From positions 1-64,000 of the forward strand of contig NZ_JAMXQS010000002.1 of assembly GCF_024053505.1 (NCBI RefSeq): 64,000 bases of DNA. Direction: 5' to 3'. The notes under the pieces are model-generated. The model made no database searches, was not told the origin of the DNA, and saw only the letters and a list, made by a program, of their open reading frames with translations. This document shows, piece by piece, positions 17,928 to 26,806 of the stretch. How positions within the stretch are numbered: position 1 is the stretch's first letter; each line of letters starts with the position of its first letter. Source of the DNA: Mesorhizobium liriopis. Lineage in GTDB: Bacteria > Pseudomonadota > Alphaproteobacteria > Rhizobiales > Rhizobiaceae. The position numbers were made by a program, and so were the translations under genes.

Positions 17928-18362
17928 GTCCGACCACTCCCATGCAGGCGCGTGTGTGCCGCGCGCGTTCTTTGCCCAGAAGCCCCCGCCGCCCGGCGCA
18001 AGCCCCGTGCCCGGCGCAAGGTTACCGAAAGGCAAACGAATTCCTAAGAATTCACCGTCTTGGTAACCCTTCGTTTACGGGCCTGGTTAATCATAGGAAC
18101 GAAGGATTTAAGGCCCGGTAAAAAAGAACGGGAGAAGGCGGAGGATCCGCTCTCCCCAACGCTTTGCAGGGCTATCCGAAACGGAAAATGGCGACGGGAA
18201 TGAGCGTAGAACGGACATCGGCGGGTATTTTCCAGCGCGTCAGGCGCGGGACGAGACACCCTCTGTTAACCATTCGATGCCAATTTTCGGCACTGGAAAT
18301 GACCGTCCCGGCTTGCGCCTCGTCAGCGCTGAAGCGGGCCGGCGGCGGGAAAGGGGATTAAG
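17928..18362 (+). promoter_or_regulatory. fliJ-ctrA divergent intergenic region
   Basis: 435 bases without a gene, holding the promoters of fliJ (leftward) and ctrA (rightward). GGTTAAT at 18085-18091 and TTAACCAT at 18266-18273 resemble CtrA half-sites. CtrA autoregulation of its own promoter is established in Caulobacter and Brucella; its use here is inference. Confidence 0.6.
18266..18273 (+). promoter_or_regulatory. CtrA half-site TTAACCAT upstream of ctrA
   Basis: An exact match to the 8-base CtrA-binding half-motif TTAACCAT, 90 bases before the ctrA start codon. A second TTAA at the 7-base spacing is missing, so only a half-site is claimed. Confidence 0.5.
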
Positions 18363-19058
<696 letters not shown>

Positions 19059-19081
19059 TATCCCGACAAACCTTCACACAA

Positions 19082-19118
19082 ACGCCGCGCCGGGCCGGAA
19101 GCCTCGCGCGGCGTTTTC
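19082..19118 (+). terminator. rho-independent terminator of ctrA
   Basis: Perfect 9-bp stem ACGCCGCGC / GCGCGGCGT with a 15-base loop, followed by TTTTC. It lies 24 bases after the ctrA stop and separates ctrA from the convergent receiver gene. Confidence 0.8.
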
Positions 19119-19134
19119 GTGTTCTGAAACGGCG

Positions 19135-19518
19135 TCAGGCCGCGACCGCCTCGTCCCGAAGCAGCGGCATGACCCGCGTCACGAGCTGCATCCGGTTGAA
19201 GGGCTTGAGCAGAAAGCCGTTGGCACCCGCGCGGCGCGCCCGCATGATGGCGCCGAGATCCATCTCGACCAGCGAAACCAGGAGTGCGGGCTTATGCTCG
19301 GACGCTGCAAAACGTCGGAAGAGATCGAGCGCCTCGCCATTCGGCAGATTGCCGTCCGCGATCACCAGATCGGGGATCCGGAAGCTCGCGCGCATCAGCG
19401 CGTCGCTGGCATCGCGCGCCTCGTCCACCTCGATGCCTTCGCTTTGAAGGATGCGGCGCGCCACTTTCCGCACCACATCCGAGCCTTCCACCAGAAGACA
19501 ACGCTTGTCCCTATGCAC
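19135..19518 (-). CDS. atypical single-domain receiver (CpdR/DivK-like)
   Basis: A 127-residue stand-alone receiver. The probable start is GTG at 19518, giving VHRDKRCLLVEGSDV, the usual first receiver strand; no ATG gives a sensible N-terminus. The acceptor Asp55 sits in VIADGNLPNGE and the conserved Lys105 in LLKPFNRMQLV. The acidic pair before the acceptor, normally DD or ED, reads EGSD, and the usual Thr/Ser at strand 4 is the serine of LLVSLVEMD. It ends in Ala-Ala. It lies between ctrA and chpT on the chpT strand, so a role in the CtrA phosphorelay is likely. Assignment to CpdR is not certain. Confidence 0.75.
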   Translation of the reverse strand: MHRDKRCLLVEGSDVVRKVARRILQSEGIEVDEARDASDALMRASFRIPDLVIADGNLPNGEALDLFRRFAASEHKPALLVSLVEMDLGAIMRARRAGANGFLLKPFNRMQLVTRVMPLLRDEAVAA

Positions 19519-19539
19519 TGAACCCGATCCTCGCGAGAA

Positions 19540-19578
19540 ACGCCTGCCTTTCGTTCCGTCTCGGAGAAAGGCAGGCGT
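19540..19578 (-). terminator. 13-bp perfect hairpin downstream of chpT
   Basis: Arms 19540-19552 (ACGCCTGCCTTTC) and 19566-19578 are exact complements with a 13-base loop. On the minus strand the stem is followed by TTCTC, a weak U-tract. It lies between the chpT stop and the receiver start and may attenuate or end chpT transcription. Confidence 0.6.
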
Positions 19579-19628
19579 GACGCTAAACGAGGCCCCGTGA
19601 AAAAGCGGAAAAGGAATGCGGTAAAGTT

Positions 19629-20291
19629 TTAGGAAGCAGCCGCCGAGGCCACGTCCGACTTGGCGACCGCCGAAAGCACGATCTGCTCGGGCGTCGCGTT
19701 GATGTTGATCACCATCCCGGCTTCCTGCGCCAGAAGCAGCGTATAGTAAGGCTGCACCGAATGCGCGTCGATCGGCTCTTCGGGGCGCTGGCCCGAATGC
19801 AGTTCGAGGAATTTCGGCGGCACGCGCACCATCGGCCCGCTCGACGTCATCGTGAAGCGCGCTTCGCCGTCGAGATCGGCGAGTTCCACCGCGATGCGAC
19901 CGCCGCGCGGGATCGTGGCATTCGCGATCAGCAGGAGGTTGAGGATCAGCTTGACCTTGTTCTTGGGCAGAAGCGCGCGTCCGCCCTGCCAAGTCAGTTC
20001 CGGCTTCTCGTTCTTGAAATAGGCGGCGGCCACCGTTTCCGCGTCGCCTGTGTCGATCTGCATGCCAGCCGAGCCTGCGGCACCGAAGGCGATGCGCATA
20101 TATTGCAGCCGTGCCGAGGCGTTGCGCGCGCTCTGGCGGATCAGCCGCATCGCATCCTCGTCCGCGCCACCCTCGTCGAGCAGTTCCAGCCCGTTATTGA
20201 TGGCGCCCACCGGCGAGATGATGTCGTGGCACACGCGCGAGCACAGAAGTGCAGCAAGCTCGGGCGCACCGAGAGCGAAAAGATCGGCCAA
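19629..20291 (-). CDS. chpT: histidine phosphotransferase ChpT
   Basis: A 220-residue phosphotransfer protein. The DHp-like helix pair carries CSRVCHDIISPVGAINNGLELL with phospho-acceptor His22; a degenerate CA-like domain without ATP motifs follows (about 95-210). ChpT passes phosphate from CckA to CtrA and CpdR. Located next to the receiver gene and divergent from eipA, the same neighbourhood as in Brucella. Start MADLFALGAPELAALL matches the family start. Confidence 0.94.
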   Translation of the reverse strand: MADLFALGAPELAALLCSRVCHDIISPVGAINNGLELLDEGGADEDAMRLIRQSARNASARLQYMRIAFGAAGSAGMQIDTGDAETVAAAYFKNEKPELTWQGGRALLPKNKVKLILNLLLIANATIPRGGRIAVELADLDGEARFTMTSSGPMVRVPPKFLELHSGQRPEEPIDAHSVQPYYTLLLAQEAGMVININATPEQIVLSAVAKSDVASAAAS

Positions 20292-20546
20292 TTCCGTGAA
20301 CTCCTTCGAATAGCGGGCGGGCGAATGGCGGGCGGGTTGCTTCGGGTCTCAAGACCCTGTCGCGCGCTTACCGGCAACCACCGTCACCGCGAGCCCACAC
20401 CCGAACTTTTGTGTTCTTAATGGTTGAAGAACGATTACCGCCTAGTCTCGCGAGTGCAAGGCGGAATTGAACCGAAAAGAGTTCAGCCCGCCGGCAGGGT
20501 CGAAGGCGCTCAAGCGAACTGCTCCGGTTTTCAAGGAGAAGCACTC
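20292..20546. promoter_or_regulatory. chpT-eipA divergent promoter region
   Basis: 255 bases without a gene between divergent chpT and eipA. AATGGTTGAA at about 20418-20427 differs by one base from the reverse CtrA half-site ATGGTTAA, close to the eipA side. In Brucella, eipA transcription is activated by CtrA; here the site is imperfect. Confidence 0.4.
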
Positions 20547-21113
20547 ATGTCCTCCATTCTACGCGCGCTCGTGGCCTGCGTCGCCTTCGTGCTGTCGGGC
20601 CTGCTCGCCGTTCCCTCGCATGCCCAGGACGGCGGCTATTCGGCTCAGGAGATCGTCGATTCGGGTCACAAATTCTTCGGCTCGACATCCGGCGGCCTCG
20701 CTTCCGTGGTCGAGAAGATCTTTTCGGAATACGGCCTGCCCAACGGCTATGTGCTCGGCGAAGAAGGGGCCGGCGCGCTGATCGGCGGCCTCACTTATGG
20801 CGAAGGCACGCTCTTCACCAAAAATGCGGGCGACCACAAGGTGTTCTGGCAGGGCCCGTCCATCGGCTGGGATTTCGGCGGCGACGGCTCGCGCGCGATG
20901 ATCCTGGTCTATAATCTCGACCAGGTGGATTCCGTTTACCGGCGCTTCGGCGGTGTGGCGGGCTCGGCCTATGTGGTGGCGGGCCTGGGCTTCACCGTCT
21001 TGCGCAACCAGAACGTCCTGCTCGTGCCGGTGCGCACCGGCGTCGGCGCGCGGCTCGGCCTCAATGTCGGCTACCTCAAGGTCACCGACAAGCCGACATG
21101 GAATCCTTTTTGA
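20547..21113 (+). CDS. eipA: envelope integrity protein EipA (DUF1134)
   Basis: A 188-residue periplasmic protein with a signal peptide (about 1-26, ending VPSHA). The DUF1134 domain follows, rich in glycine: GSTSGGLASVVEKIFSEYG, GEEGAGALIGGLTYGEG, FDF-like GWDFGGDGSRAMILVYNL. EipA in Brucella abortus is a small beta-barrel protein needed for envelope integrity and is CtrA-regulated, encoded beside chpT as here. AAGGAG lies 9 bases upstream of the ATG. A perfect terminator follows at 21190. Confidence 0.93.
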   Translation: MSSILRALVACVAFVLSGLLAVPSHAQDGGYSAQEIVDSGHKFFGSTSGGLASVVEKIFSEYGLPNGYVLGEEGAGALIGGLTYGEGTLFTKNAGDHKVFWQGPSIGWDFGGDGSRAMILVYNLDQVDSVYRRFGGVAGSAYVVAGLGFTVLRNQNVLLVPVRTGVGARLGLNVGYLKVTDKPTWNPF

Positions 21114-21189
21114 ACGGGAACGTCCGTTTCTGGTAAAGACCCCGTTCACCTTGCCGAACCCTGAATTCAAGCTTCAGCTGGATTCACAG

Positions 21190-21230
21190 CGCTCCCGCAT
21201 GAGAGAATGCGGGAGCGTTTCTGCTTTTTC
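21190..21230 (+). terminator. rho-independent terminator of eipA
   Basis: An 11-bp perfect stem (21190-21200 with 21207-21217), 6-base loop GAGAGA, then TTTCTGCTTTTTC. The first ATG of the next open frame (21207) falls within the right arm, which argues against its use as a start. Confidence 0.88.
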
Positions 21231-21248
21231 TGCTCGCGGAACCTTGCC

Positions 21249-22343
21249 TTGGTAATCCAGTCGGCCGTCTTCTTCGTTCTCGGCGCGCTTTGCGCGGGCC
21301 TCTTGGCGCTTCTTATCGCACCCATGCTGTTGCGCCGCGCGCGGCGGCTGGCGAAAGCCGAGATCGAATCCTCCCTGCCGCTTTCGCTGAACGAGCTGCA
21401 ATCGGAGAAGGACCGTCTGCGCGCCGATCTCGCGATGCAGATGCGCAAGCTCGAAGTGGATGCCAAGGCCGCCCGCGCGCAGGCCACCGAACAGACCATC
21501 CTGCTCGACCGTGGCAAGGAAGAGATCCGCCAGCTCAACGAGGTGGTGAAGGGCCATGGCGTACGCATCGCAGCTCTCGAAGTGGAACTCGCGGACACCC
21601 GCGCGCGGCTGGGCGAGCGCGAGGAACAGGCCGGCAAGCTGTCCGAGCAGCTCAGCATCCAGACCGAAACCCTGCGCCAGCGCGATGCCGAAATCGTCGA
21701 ATTGGGCCGCCGGCAGGATGCCGCGACCAACCCGGCAGTCGAGGCAGTTCCCGTTGTGGCGACGGGTGAAGCAACCGAGGCAACAGGTGAAACACCTCCA
21801 GCCGCGGTCCTTTCCGACGACCAGTCGAACGCCTTGCGTCGCGCGCTTGCCGAAAAGGACGAGGCGCTCGAACGCCGCGCCCGCGAGGCCGAGCGCCTGC
21901 GCGAGGAAACCAACCGCCAGCGCGCCGAGCGCGACCAGCTTAACGAGGAACTGGTCACCGCCCGCACCGAGCGGGTGGCGCTGGAAGTGGAACTGGCCGA
22001 ACTCCAGACCCGGCTCAGCCGCCTTTTCCCGCGCAGCGGTGCGAATGCCGACCCTGCCGTGCTCCTCGCCGCCATGGCCGCCGATCGCGAAAAGCTCGAA
22101 AAGCGCCTCGAAGCCGCCACCGCCGAAACCGAGCGCCTGCGCGAACAGGCAGGCTCGAGCGATCTGCGCGACGACATCCTGCGCATCGGCGCGGAAGTGA
22201 CAGCCCTCGTCGCAAATCTCGAAGGCCCGGACGGCCCCATCGACCGGCTGGTCGGCAAGGGAAGCGAAACCGGCGGCACAGGCCTCGCCGACCGCATCAG
22301 AGCCTTACGCGCTCAAACCGCCTCGCCCGCGCCCGAAAAGTGA
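21249..22343 (+). CDS. membrane-anchored coiled-coil protein, function unknown
   Basis: A protein of about 364 residues with one N-terminal membrane segment (VIQSAVFFVLGALCAGLLALLIAPML) followed by RRAR and almost continuous charged coiled coil (about 35-150 and 195-320), broken by a Val/Ala/Thr-rich linker near 165-190. The frame opens at ATG 21207 within the eipA terminator, so the TTG at 21249 just before the membrane segment is preferred; no strong ribosome site is seen for either. Resembles rhizobial DUF-type inner-membrane coiled-coil proteins that face the cytoplasm. Its 3' end overlaps the convergent methyltransferase gene by 31 bp. Confidence 0.7.
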   Translation: MVIQSAVFFVLGALCAGLLALLIAPMLLRRARRLAKAEIESSLPLSLNELQSEKDRLRADLAMQMRKLEVDAKAARAQATEQTILLDRGKEEIRQLNEVVKGHGVRIAALEVELADTRARLGEREEQAGKLSEQLSIQTETLRQRDAEIVELGRRQDAATNPAVEAVPVVATGEATEATGETPPAAVLSDDQSNALRRALAEKDEALERRAREAERLREETNRQRAERDQLNEELVTARTERVALEVELAELQTRLSRLFPRSGANADPAVLLAAMAADREKLEKRLEAATAETERLREQAGSSDLRDDILRIGAEVTALVANLEGPDGPIDRLVGKGSETGGTGLADRIRALRAQTASPAPEK

Positions 22344-23125
22344 TAAAGCGCGACGGCACTCGCCGCCGCCACATTGAGACTGTCCCATTGCGGCGCCTGC
22401 GGAATGCGAACACTGGGAATCCGGCTCAATAAGTCTTCCGGCAAGCCCGTCCCCTCAGCGCCCAGCCAGAGCGCCCGCCGCTGCCCACGCGGCACGGCGG
22501 ACAAAGCAAGTTTTCCGCCGGGCGAAAGGGCCGCCTGCGCGAAACCCGCATCGTCCAGCGCCTCGACCAGCATTCCCGCATCCGGCGCGGTCGCAAACGG
22601 CACCTTCAGCACGGCGCCGACCGAAACCCGGATCGCCTTGCGATAAAGCGGATCGCAGGAAATGGGGTCGAGCAGAACGGCACAGGCGCCGAACGCCGCC
22701 GCGTTGCGGAAGATCGCGCCCATATTGTCATGGTTGGCGATGCCCGCGGCCACCACCACCAGCGCCTCCTCCGGCAAGCCTGCCAGCACATCGCCCACTT
22801 TCTCGGCCGGTCTCTTGCGCCCGATCGCCAGAATGCCGCGATGAAGGTGAAAGCCTGCGATGGCATCCATCACGGCAGGTTCGGCACAGTAAACCGGCAC
22901 GTGTCCCGGCAGCTTGGCCAGCACGGCTTCCATGCCGCTCAGGCGGCTCGGCAGAAGCAGCACTGATTCCGCTTCGAAGCGCCTGGCGCTCAAAAGCACG
23001 TCGATCACCACCTTGCCCTCGGCGATGAAGCGGTTCTCGCGCCCCACCAGATCGCGCTCGCGAATATCGCGATAGGCGGCGATGCGCGGGTCGGACGGAT
23101 CGGAGATGGTGAGAGTGGGCGTCAA
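22313..23125 (-). CDS. TrmH/SpoU-family RNA methyltransferase
   Basis: A 270-residue SPOUT enzyme. An N-terminal substrate-binding part (RFIAEGKVVIDVLL) precedes the knotted catalytic domain with VVAAGIANHDNMGAIFRNAAAFG (motif 1, Asn/Arg), ALWLGAEGTGLPEDLL (motif 2) and IPQAPQWDSLNVAAASAVALYHF (motif 3, unusual Q-W-D replacing M-x-x-G). Methylates ribose of tRNA or rRNA. The start is TTG overlapping the stop of the upstream gene (TTGA), which indicates coupling. Confidence 0.87.
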   Translation of the reverse strand: MTPTLTISDPSDPRIAAYRDIRERDLVGRENRFIAEGKVVIDVLLSARRFEAESVLLLPSRLSGMEAVLAKLPGHVPVYCAEPAVMDAIAGFHLHRGILAIGRKRPAEKVGDVLAGLPEEALVVVAAGIANHDNMGAIFRNAAAFGACAVLLDPISCDPLYRKAIRVSVGAVLKVPFATAPDAGMLVEALDDAGFAQAALSPGGKLALSAVPRGQRRALWLGAEGTGLPEDLLSRIPSVRIPQAPQWDSLNVAAASAVALYHFSGAGEAV

Positions 23126-23910
23126 GCCGCCCCGCGTGCGGTGCGCGCCATCTCGACCAGGATCATCCGTATGTCCTCGGCACCCCGCAGCGGACGCGGG
23201 AACGTCACGCGCCGCACATCGTCGCCGAGCGACAGGTCGAGCCCATCCACGTCGATGCCCGTCAACAGCCACTCGCCTTCCGGCGCCTTGGCGAAGTGCG
23301 ACGCGTAAAGCGCTATCGCATCGCGATGGTCGGCATTCATGTGCTGCACGGCTCCCCGCTCCGATGCGGCCACCGCATCGACGGTCAAACCTTCCACGAC
23401 CAGATCCTCGCGCGACAGCTCATAGGCGCGCCCGAAGCCGCCATTCAGGCTCGCGCGCACCGGCTCGAGTCGCACGAGGGTGAAGTCCCCCAGCCCCGCA
23501 TAAAGCTGCGCCTTGGGGTGGCGCGCGAGATAGCGCCGCTCGGCCCATTCATAGTTTCGCGTGCCGCGCTCCAGGAATTGTGCCTCTGCGCAGAGCGTGA
23601 TGCGCGGATGCGCGAGTGGATCACCCTTGCCCGGCTCGCCCAACAGCAGCGAGACCTTCGGGTTCGCGCGCATGGCGGGCGTATGCGCGGCGAGTCCCGA
23701 GACAAGGATCAGCGGTGCTCCGGACGGATCGGTCGCAACCCCCACGCGGCTCGCCAGCGGCCAGTTCGATCGCGGCTCAACCGTCGCCAGGGCGCCGAAC
23801 CGTGCAGAGCGCACGAGCGTCCTGGCCAGCAAAAGCGCCTGGTCATCGACCGCGCGTAGCACATCCTTTTTCCGGGCCTGAGCCATTTCCAGATTTTCCG
23901 AATCGTCCAA
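23122..23910 (-). CDS. HugZ-like pyridoxamine-5'-phosphate-oxidase-fold protein
   Basis: A 262-residue protein with an N-terminal split-barrel FMN-binding fold (LATVEPRSNWPLASRVGVATD, LVSGLAAHTPAMRANPKVSLLLG) and a C-terminal DUF2470-type domain (QHMNADHRDAIALYASHF). This two-part layout matches the HugZ/HutZ family, which includes haem-degrading enzymes, although many members have no known function. The first gene of a two-gene unit with the RNA methyltransferase. An inner ATG at 23886 is an alternative start. Confidence 0.85.
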   Translation of the reverse strand: MDDSENLEMAQARKKDVLRAVDDQALLLARTLVRSARFGALATVEPRSNWPLASRVGVATDPSGAPLILVSGLAAHTPAMRANPKVSLLLGEPGKGDPLAHPRITLCAEAQFLERGTRNYEWAERRYLARHPKAQLYAGLGDFTLVRLEPVRASLNGGFGRAYELSREDLVVEGLTVDAVAASERGAVQHMNADHRDAIALYASHFAKAPEGEWLLTGIDVDGLDLSLGDDVRRVTFPRPLRGAEDIRMILVEMARTARGAA

Positions 23911-23921
23911 GGATTTTCGTC

Positions 23922-24446
23922 CTATTCTGACGGGTATGATCCGGCAAGACTGGCATGAGACACCGTGCCGTGAAAGCGCGCGAGCGCGCCGGGGCGGATT
24001 TCATGGGCGAGAAGCCGCGCGGGATCGACCGGGCGCGGCATGGTCAGCTGCTTGGACGGGATGCGCGAGAAACCGAGCGGCCCGTAATAGGGCTCGTCCC
24101 CCACCAGCACCACGAGGCCCCACCCGGTTTGAGCGGCCGCGTCCAAAGCCATGGCCATCAGCTTCTTGCCGATGCCGATATTCTTGAAGCGCGGCGGCAC
24201 CGCGAGCGGGCCGAGCAGCAGCGCGCGGCCTTCACCTGCCGCAATCGGCGTCATCCGCACCGAGCCTGCCAGTTCACCGCCCATCGTCGCCACGAAGGAC
24301 AGCGCACGGTCGTGCGGTCCCTGTTCGCGGATACGGGTCGCGGCACGCGCGAAGCGGCCGGGGCCGAAGCTTTGTTCGTGAAGCACTTCGATGGCGGCGT
24401 CATGTTCCGGCAGTTCGGCCGAGAACACCGTGGCGGCGGCAAGCAT
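23922..24446 (-). CDS. GNAT-family N-acetyltransferase
   Basis: About 174 residues with the acetyl-CoA loop VPPRFKNIGIGKKLMAMALDAA (the R/Q-x-x-G-x-G/A motif as FKNIGIGK) and strand LGPLAV before it. Similar to the YhbS-type acetyltransferases, with the YYGPLGFSRIP end. The ATG at 24446 is used; a frame 15 codons longer (MRRSSSSPS) has no better ribosome site. Acceptor unknown. Eleven bases separate its stop from the start of the HugZ-like gene. Confidence 0.8.
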   Translation of the reverse strand: MLAAATVFSAELPEHDAAIEVLHEQSFGPGRFARAATRIREQGPHDRALSFVATMGGELAGSVRMTPIAAGEGRALLLGPLAVPPRFKNIGIGKKLMAMALDAAAQTGWGLVVLVGDEPYYGPLGFSRIPSKQLTMPRPVDPARLLAHEIRPGALARFHGTVSHASLAGSYPSE

Positions 24447-24704
24447 GTCGCGAGGGTCCGTGATGGATGGGGAGGAGGAAGAGCGGCGCAAGAAATCGAA
24501 AGTCCGCGTGGAAAACGCGGGTGTTCAGCGTGCTCGTCGTCGCGATGTGCCCAATCCGATCATGGTTCGCCCGCTATCACCTCGCGGGCCGCCCGTCCAT
24601 CCGTTTTACGCACCGTTCAACGCGAAGCCGGTTTGCTTGGGCGCGGTGTGACCCTAACTCCGCATTCAAGGACAGCCCCGAAAGGCAGGGCAAGGAGCGC
24701 GAAA

Positions 24705-25685
24705 ATGGGTCTTCTGATCGACGGCCAGTGGCAAGACCAGTGGTACGATACCAAGAGCACGGGCGGGAAGTTCGAGCGGCAGGACGCCAAATGGCGTGAC
24801 TGGATCACCGCCGATGGCACGCCCGCGCCGGGCCGCACGCGCGGCTTCAAGGCGGAGCCCGATCGCTACCACCTCTATGTCAGCCTGGCCTGCCCCTGGG
24901 CGCACCGCACGCTGATCGTCCGCAAGCTCAAGAAGCTGGATGACGTGATCTCGGTTTCCGTCGTCCATCACTTCATGGGCGAAAACGGCTGGACCTTTCT
25001 GAAAGAAGACGGCGCCACCGGCGACACGCTTTACGGCTTCGATTTCCTGCACCAGATCTACACCAAGGCCGACCCGCATTTCTCGGGCCGCGTCACCGTG
25101 CCGGTGCTCTGGGACAAAGAGACGGAAACCATCGTTTCCAACGAGTCCGCCGAGATCATCCGCATGCTCAACAGCGCGTTCGACGCTTACGGCGACGCCT
25201 CGCTCGACCTCTACCCCGAAGAGCTTCGCCCCGAGATCGACGCCATCAACGCCAAGATCTACGACACGGTCAACAACGGCGTCTACAAAGCCGGCTTCGC
25301 GACCACGCAGGAGGCCTACGCGAACGCCTATCGCGCGCTCTTCGCGACACTCGACGAACTCGAAACGCGCTTGGCGTCGAACCGCTATCTGGTCGGCGAC
25401 CGCATCACCGAAGCCGACTGGCGGCTTTTCACCACGCTCGCGCGCTTCGATCCCGTTTATGTCGGCCACTTCAAGTGCAACCGCCAGCCTATCGCGGATT
25501 ATCCCAACCTGTCCGCCTATTTCCGCGAGCTTTATGCCGTGCCGGGCGTGAAGGAGACGGTCGATCTCCTCCACGTCAGGCACCACTATTACCGCTCGCA
25601 CCCCACCATCAACCCGACCCGCATCGTCCCCGAAGGCCCGGCGCTCGATTGGGACAAGCCGCACGATCGTGAACGCATCGGCTGA
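24705..25685 (+). CDS. glutathionyl-hydroquinone reductase (Xi-class GST)
   Basis: A 326-residue glutathione transferase of the YqjG/PcpF class. The catalytic cysteine is Cys63 in SLACPWAHRTL, where ordinary GSTs use Ser or Tyr. Class marks include GENGWTF, VPVLWDKETETIVSNESAEIIRML and the long C-terminal extension HVRHHYYRSHPTINPTRIVP. It reduces glutathionyl-hydroquinones with release of GSSG. AAGGAG precedes the chosen ATG. Monocistronic as far as seen. Confidence 0.93.
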   Translation: MGLLIDGQWQDQWYDTKSTGGKFERQDAKWRDWITADGTPAPGRTRGFKAEPDRYHLYVSLACPWAHRTLIVRKLKKLDDVISVSVVHHFMGENGWTFLKEDGATGDTLYGFDFLHQIYTKADPHFSGRVTVPVLWDKETETIVSNESAEIIRMLNSAFDAYGDASLDLYPEELRPEIDAINAKIYDTVNNGVYKAGFATTQEAYANAYRALFATLDELETRLASNRYLVGDRITEADWRLFTTLARFDPVYVGHFKCNRQPIADYPNLSAYFRELYAVPGVKETVDLLHVRHHYYRSHPTINPTRIVPEGPALDWDKPHDRERIG

Positions 25686-25868
25686 GATTTGCCGAAGACC
25701 GAAGCTTCGCTGCAACCGTGCCGGCAACCATTTGCCGGCGCGACTCGAATGGAATCCGGCGAATAGTTGCCCCTCTCATCTTACCAAAGCTTAATGTGCC
25801 GGTTCACTTCCCATTCACCCGGCGACGCCCAGTTTCGTGCTCGTTGAATCCACGAAAGGACGTGCTCC

Positions 25869-26189
25869 ATGAACCGCACTCTCTCCACCCTTTGCGCCGC
25901 CGTGATCGCCCTGACCTCGCTCGGCGCGTCCGCCGGCATGTCGAGCGCCGCACCGCTTCCGAGCGCCCAGTCGCATGCGGGGCAGAGCCATGTGATCGAC
26001 GTGCAGATGCGTCGTGATCGACAGGCTTGCTCGCCGCGTGAAGCGCTGCGTAAGGCGGAGCGCCTCGGCCTGCGTCGCGCCCGTGTGGTGCGCGAAACCC
26101 GCCGCTTCGTCGCGGTCAGCGGCCTGCGCCGCGGCGCGCGCGTGACGGTGGAGTTCGCTCAGTCGCGCGGCTGCCCGACCCTGCGCTGA
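25869..26189 (+). CDS. small secreted basic protein, unknown function
   Basis: A 106-residue protein with a clear signal peptide (about 1-27, ending GMSSAA). The mature part is strongly basic: RRDRQACSPREALRKAERLGLRRARVVRETRR, with two cysteines about 50 residues apart (ACSP and GCPT) that could form a disulfide. Short proteins of this plan are frequent in rhizobia and have no assigned role. AAAGGA lies upstream of the ATG. Ends before a strong terminator. Confidence 0.75.
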   Translation: MNRTLSTLCAAVIALTSLGASAGMSSAAPLPSAQSHAGQSHVIDVQMRRDRQACSPREALRKAERLGLRRARVVRETRRFVAVSGLRRGARVTVEFAQSRGCPTLR

Positions 26190-26205
26190 GTGCTCTCATC
26201 TCAAG

Positions 26206-26246
26206 GAAAAAGCCCGCCCGGCCTCAAACCGGGCGGGCTTTTTCTT
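26206..26246. terminator. bidirectional rho-independent terminator
   Basis: AAGCCCGCCCGG and CCGGGCGGGCTT form a perfect 12-bp stem with a CCTCAAA loop, flanked by A-run on the left and TTTTCTTT on the right. It serves the small secreted protein gene on the plus strand and the Nudix gene on the minus strand. Confidence 0.92.
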
Positions 26247-26258
26247 TGAACTGTTCGA

Positions 26259-26771
26259 TCACCAGTCTTCCGTGGGCGGCAGGCCTTCGACCACTTCCCT
26301 AATCCGCCGACGCGTGCCCTCGGTAATACCTTCGGGCAACCTGTCGAGGGAAAAGAACCCGGCCTCCGCGATTTCCCGGTCTGCCGCTTTCGGCGCGCTT
26401 TGCGTGAAATTCTCCACCACATAAAGCGCCACATGATCGCGCGGGCTGGCATGGCGGTTGAAATAGACGGCAAACAGCCTTGGCCGTCCCTCCACCACGA
26501 TATTGCCTTCCTCGCGCAGCTCGTGCCCCAGCGCCTGTTCCAGCGTCTCGCCCGTTTCGACGCCCCCGCCCGGCAACTGCCAGCCGGGCACGTAAGTGTG
26601 GCGGATCAGAAAGACGCTGTTCTGCGCCCGGTCGAGCACGAGCCCGCGCACGCCGAGCGTCATCGGCCGGCGCAGGCGGAAATAGAGATGAAAGGCGCGC
26701 CGCCTCAGGCGTGCTTCGAGGGTTTCACGTGGAACCTCTGCGTCGGATCGGCTCATGAGACATGCTTTCAT
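26259..26771 (-). CDS. Nudix hydrolase
   Basis: A 170-residue Nudix-fold protein. The box reads GGVETGETLEQALGHELREEGNI: it matches G-x5-E-x7-xE-U-x-EE-x-x-U but has His in place of the usual Arg and Asn in place of the last Gly. The metal-binding REEG core is intact. Hydrolyses a nucleoside diphosphate linked to X; substrate not readable. MSRSD five codons in is an alternative start. Divergent from the metallophosphoesterase gene with a 35-bp gap. Confidence 0.87.
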   Translation of the reverse strand: MKACLMSRSDAEVPRETLEARLRRRAFHLYFRLRRPMTLGVRGLVLDRAQNSVFLIRHTYVPGWQLPGGGVETGETLEQALGHELREEGNIVVEGRPRLFAVYFNRHASPRDHVALYVVENFTQSAPKAADREIAEAGFFSLDRLPEGITEGTRRRIREVVEGLPPTEDW

Positions 26772-26806
26772 TGGCAGGCGCGGGTGCCGTGCCCTAGAAC
26801 ATCACC

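Noticed and set aside
18074-18090. Full CtrA box in the ctrA promoter (TTTA...TTAA)
   Set aside because: The spacing is 9 bases rather than 7 and the left half is imperfect, so it is only mentioned as a half-site.
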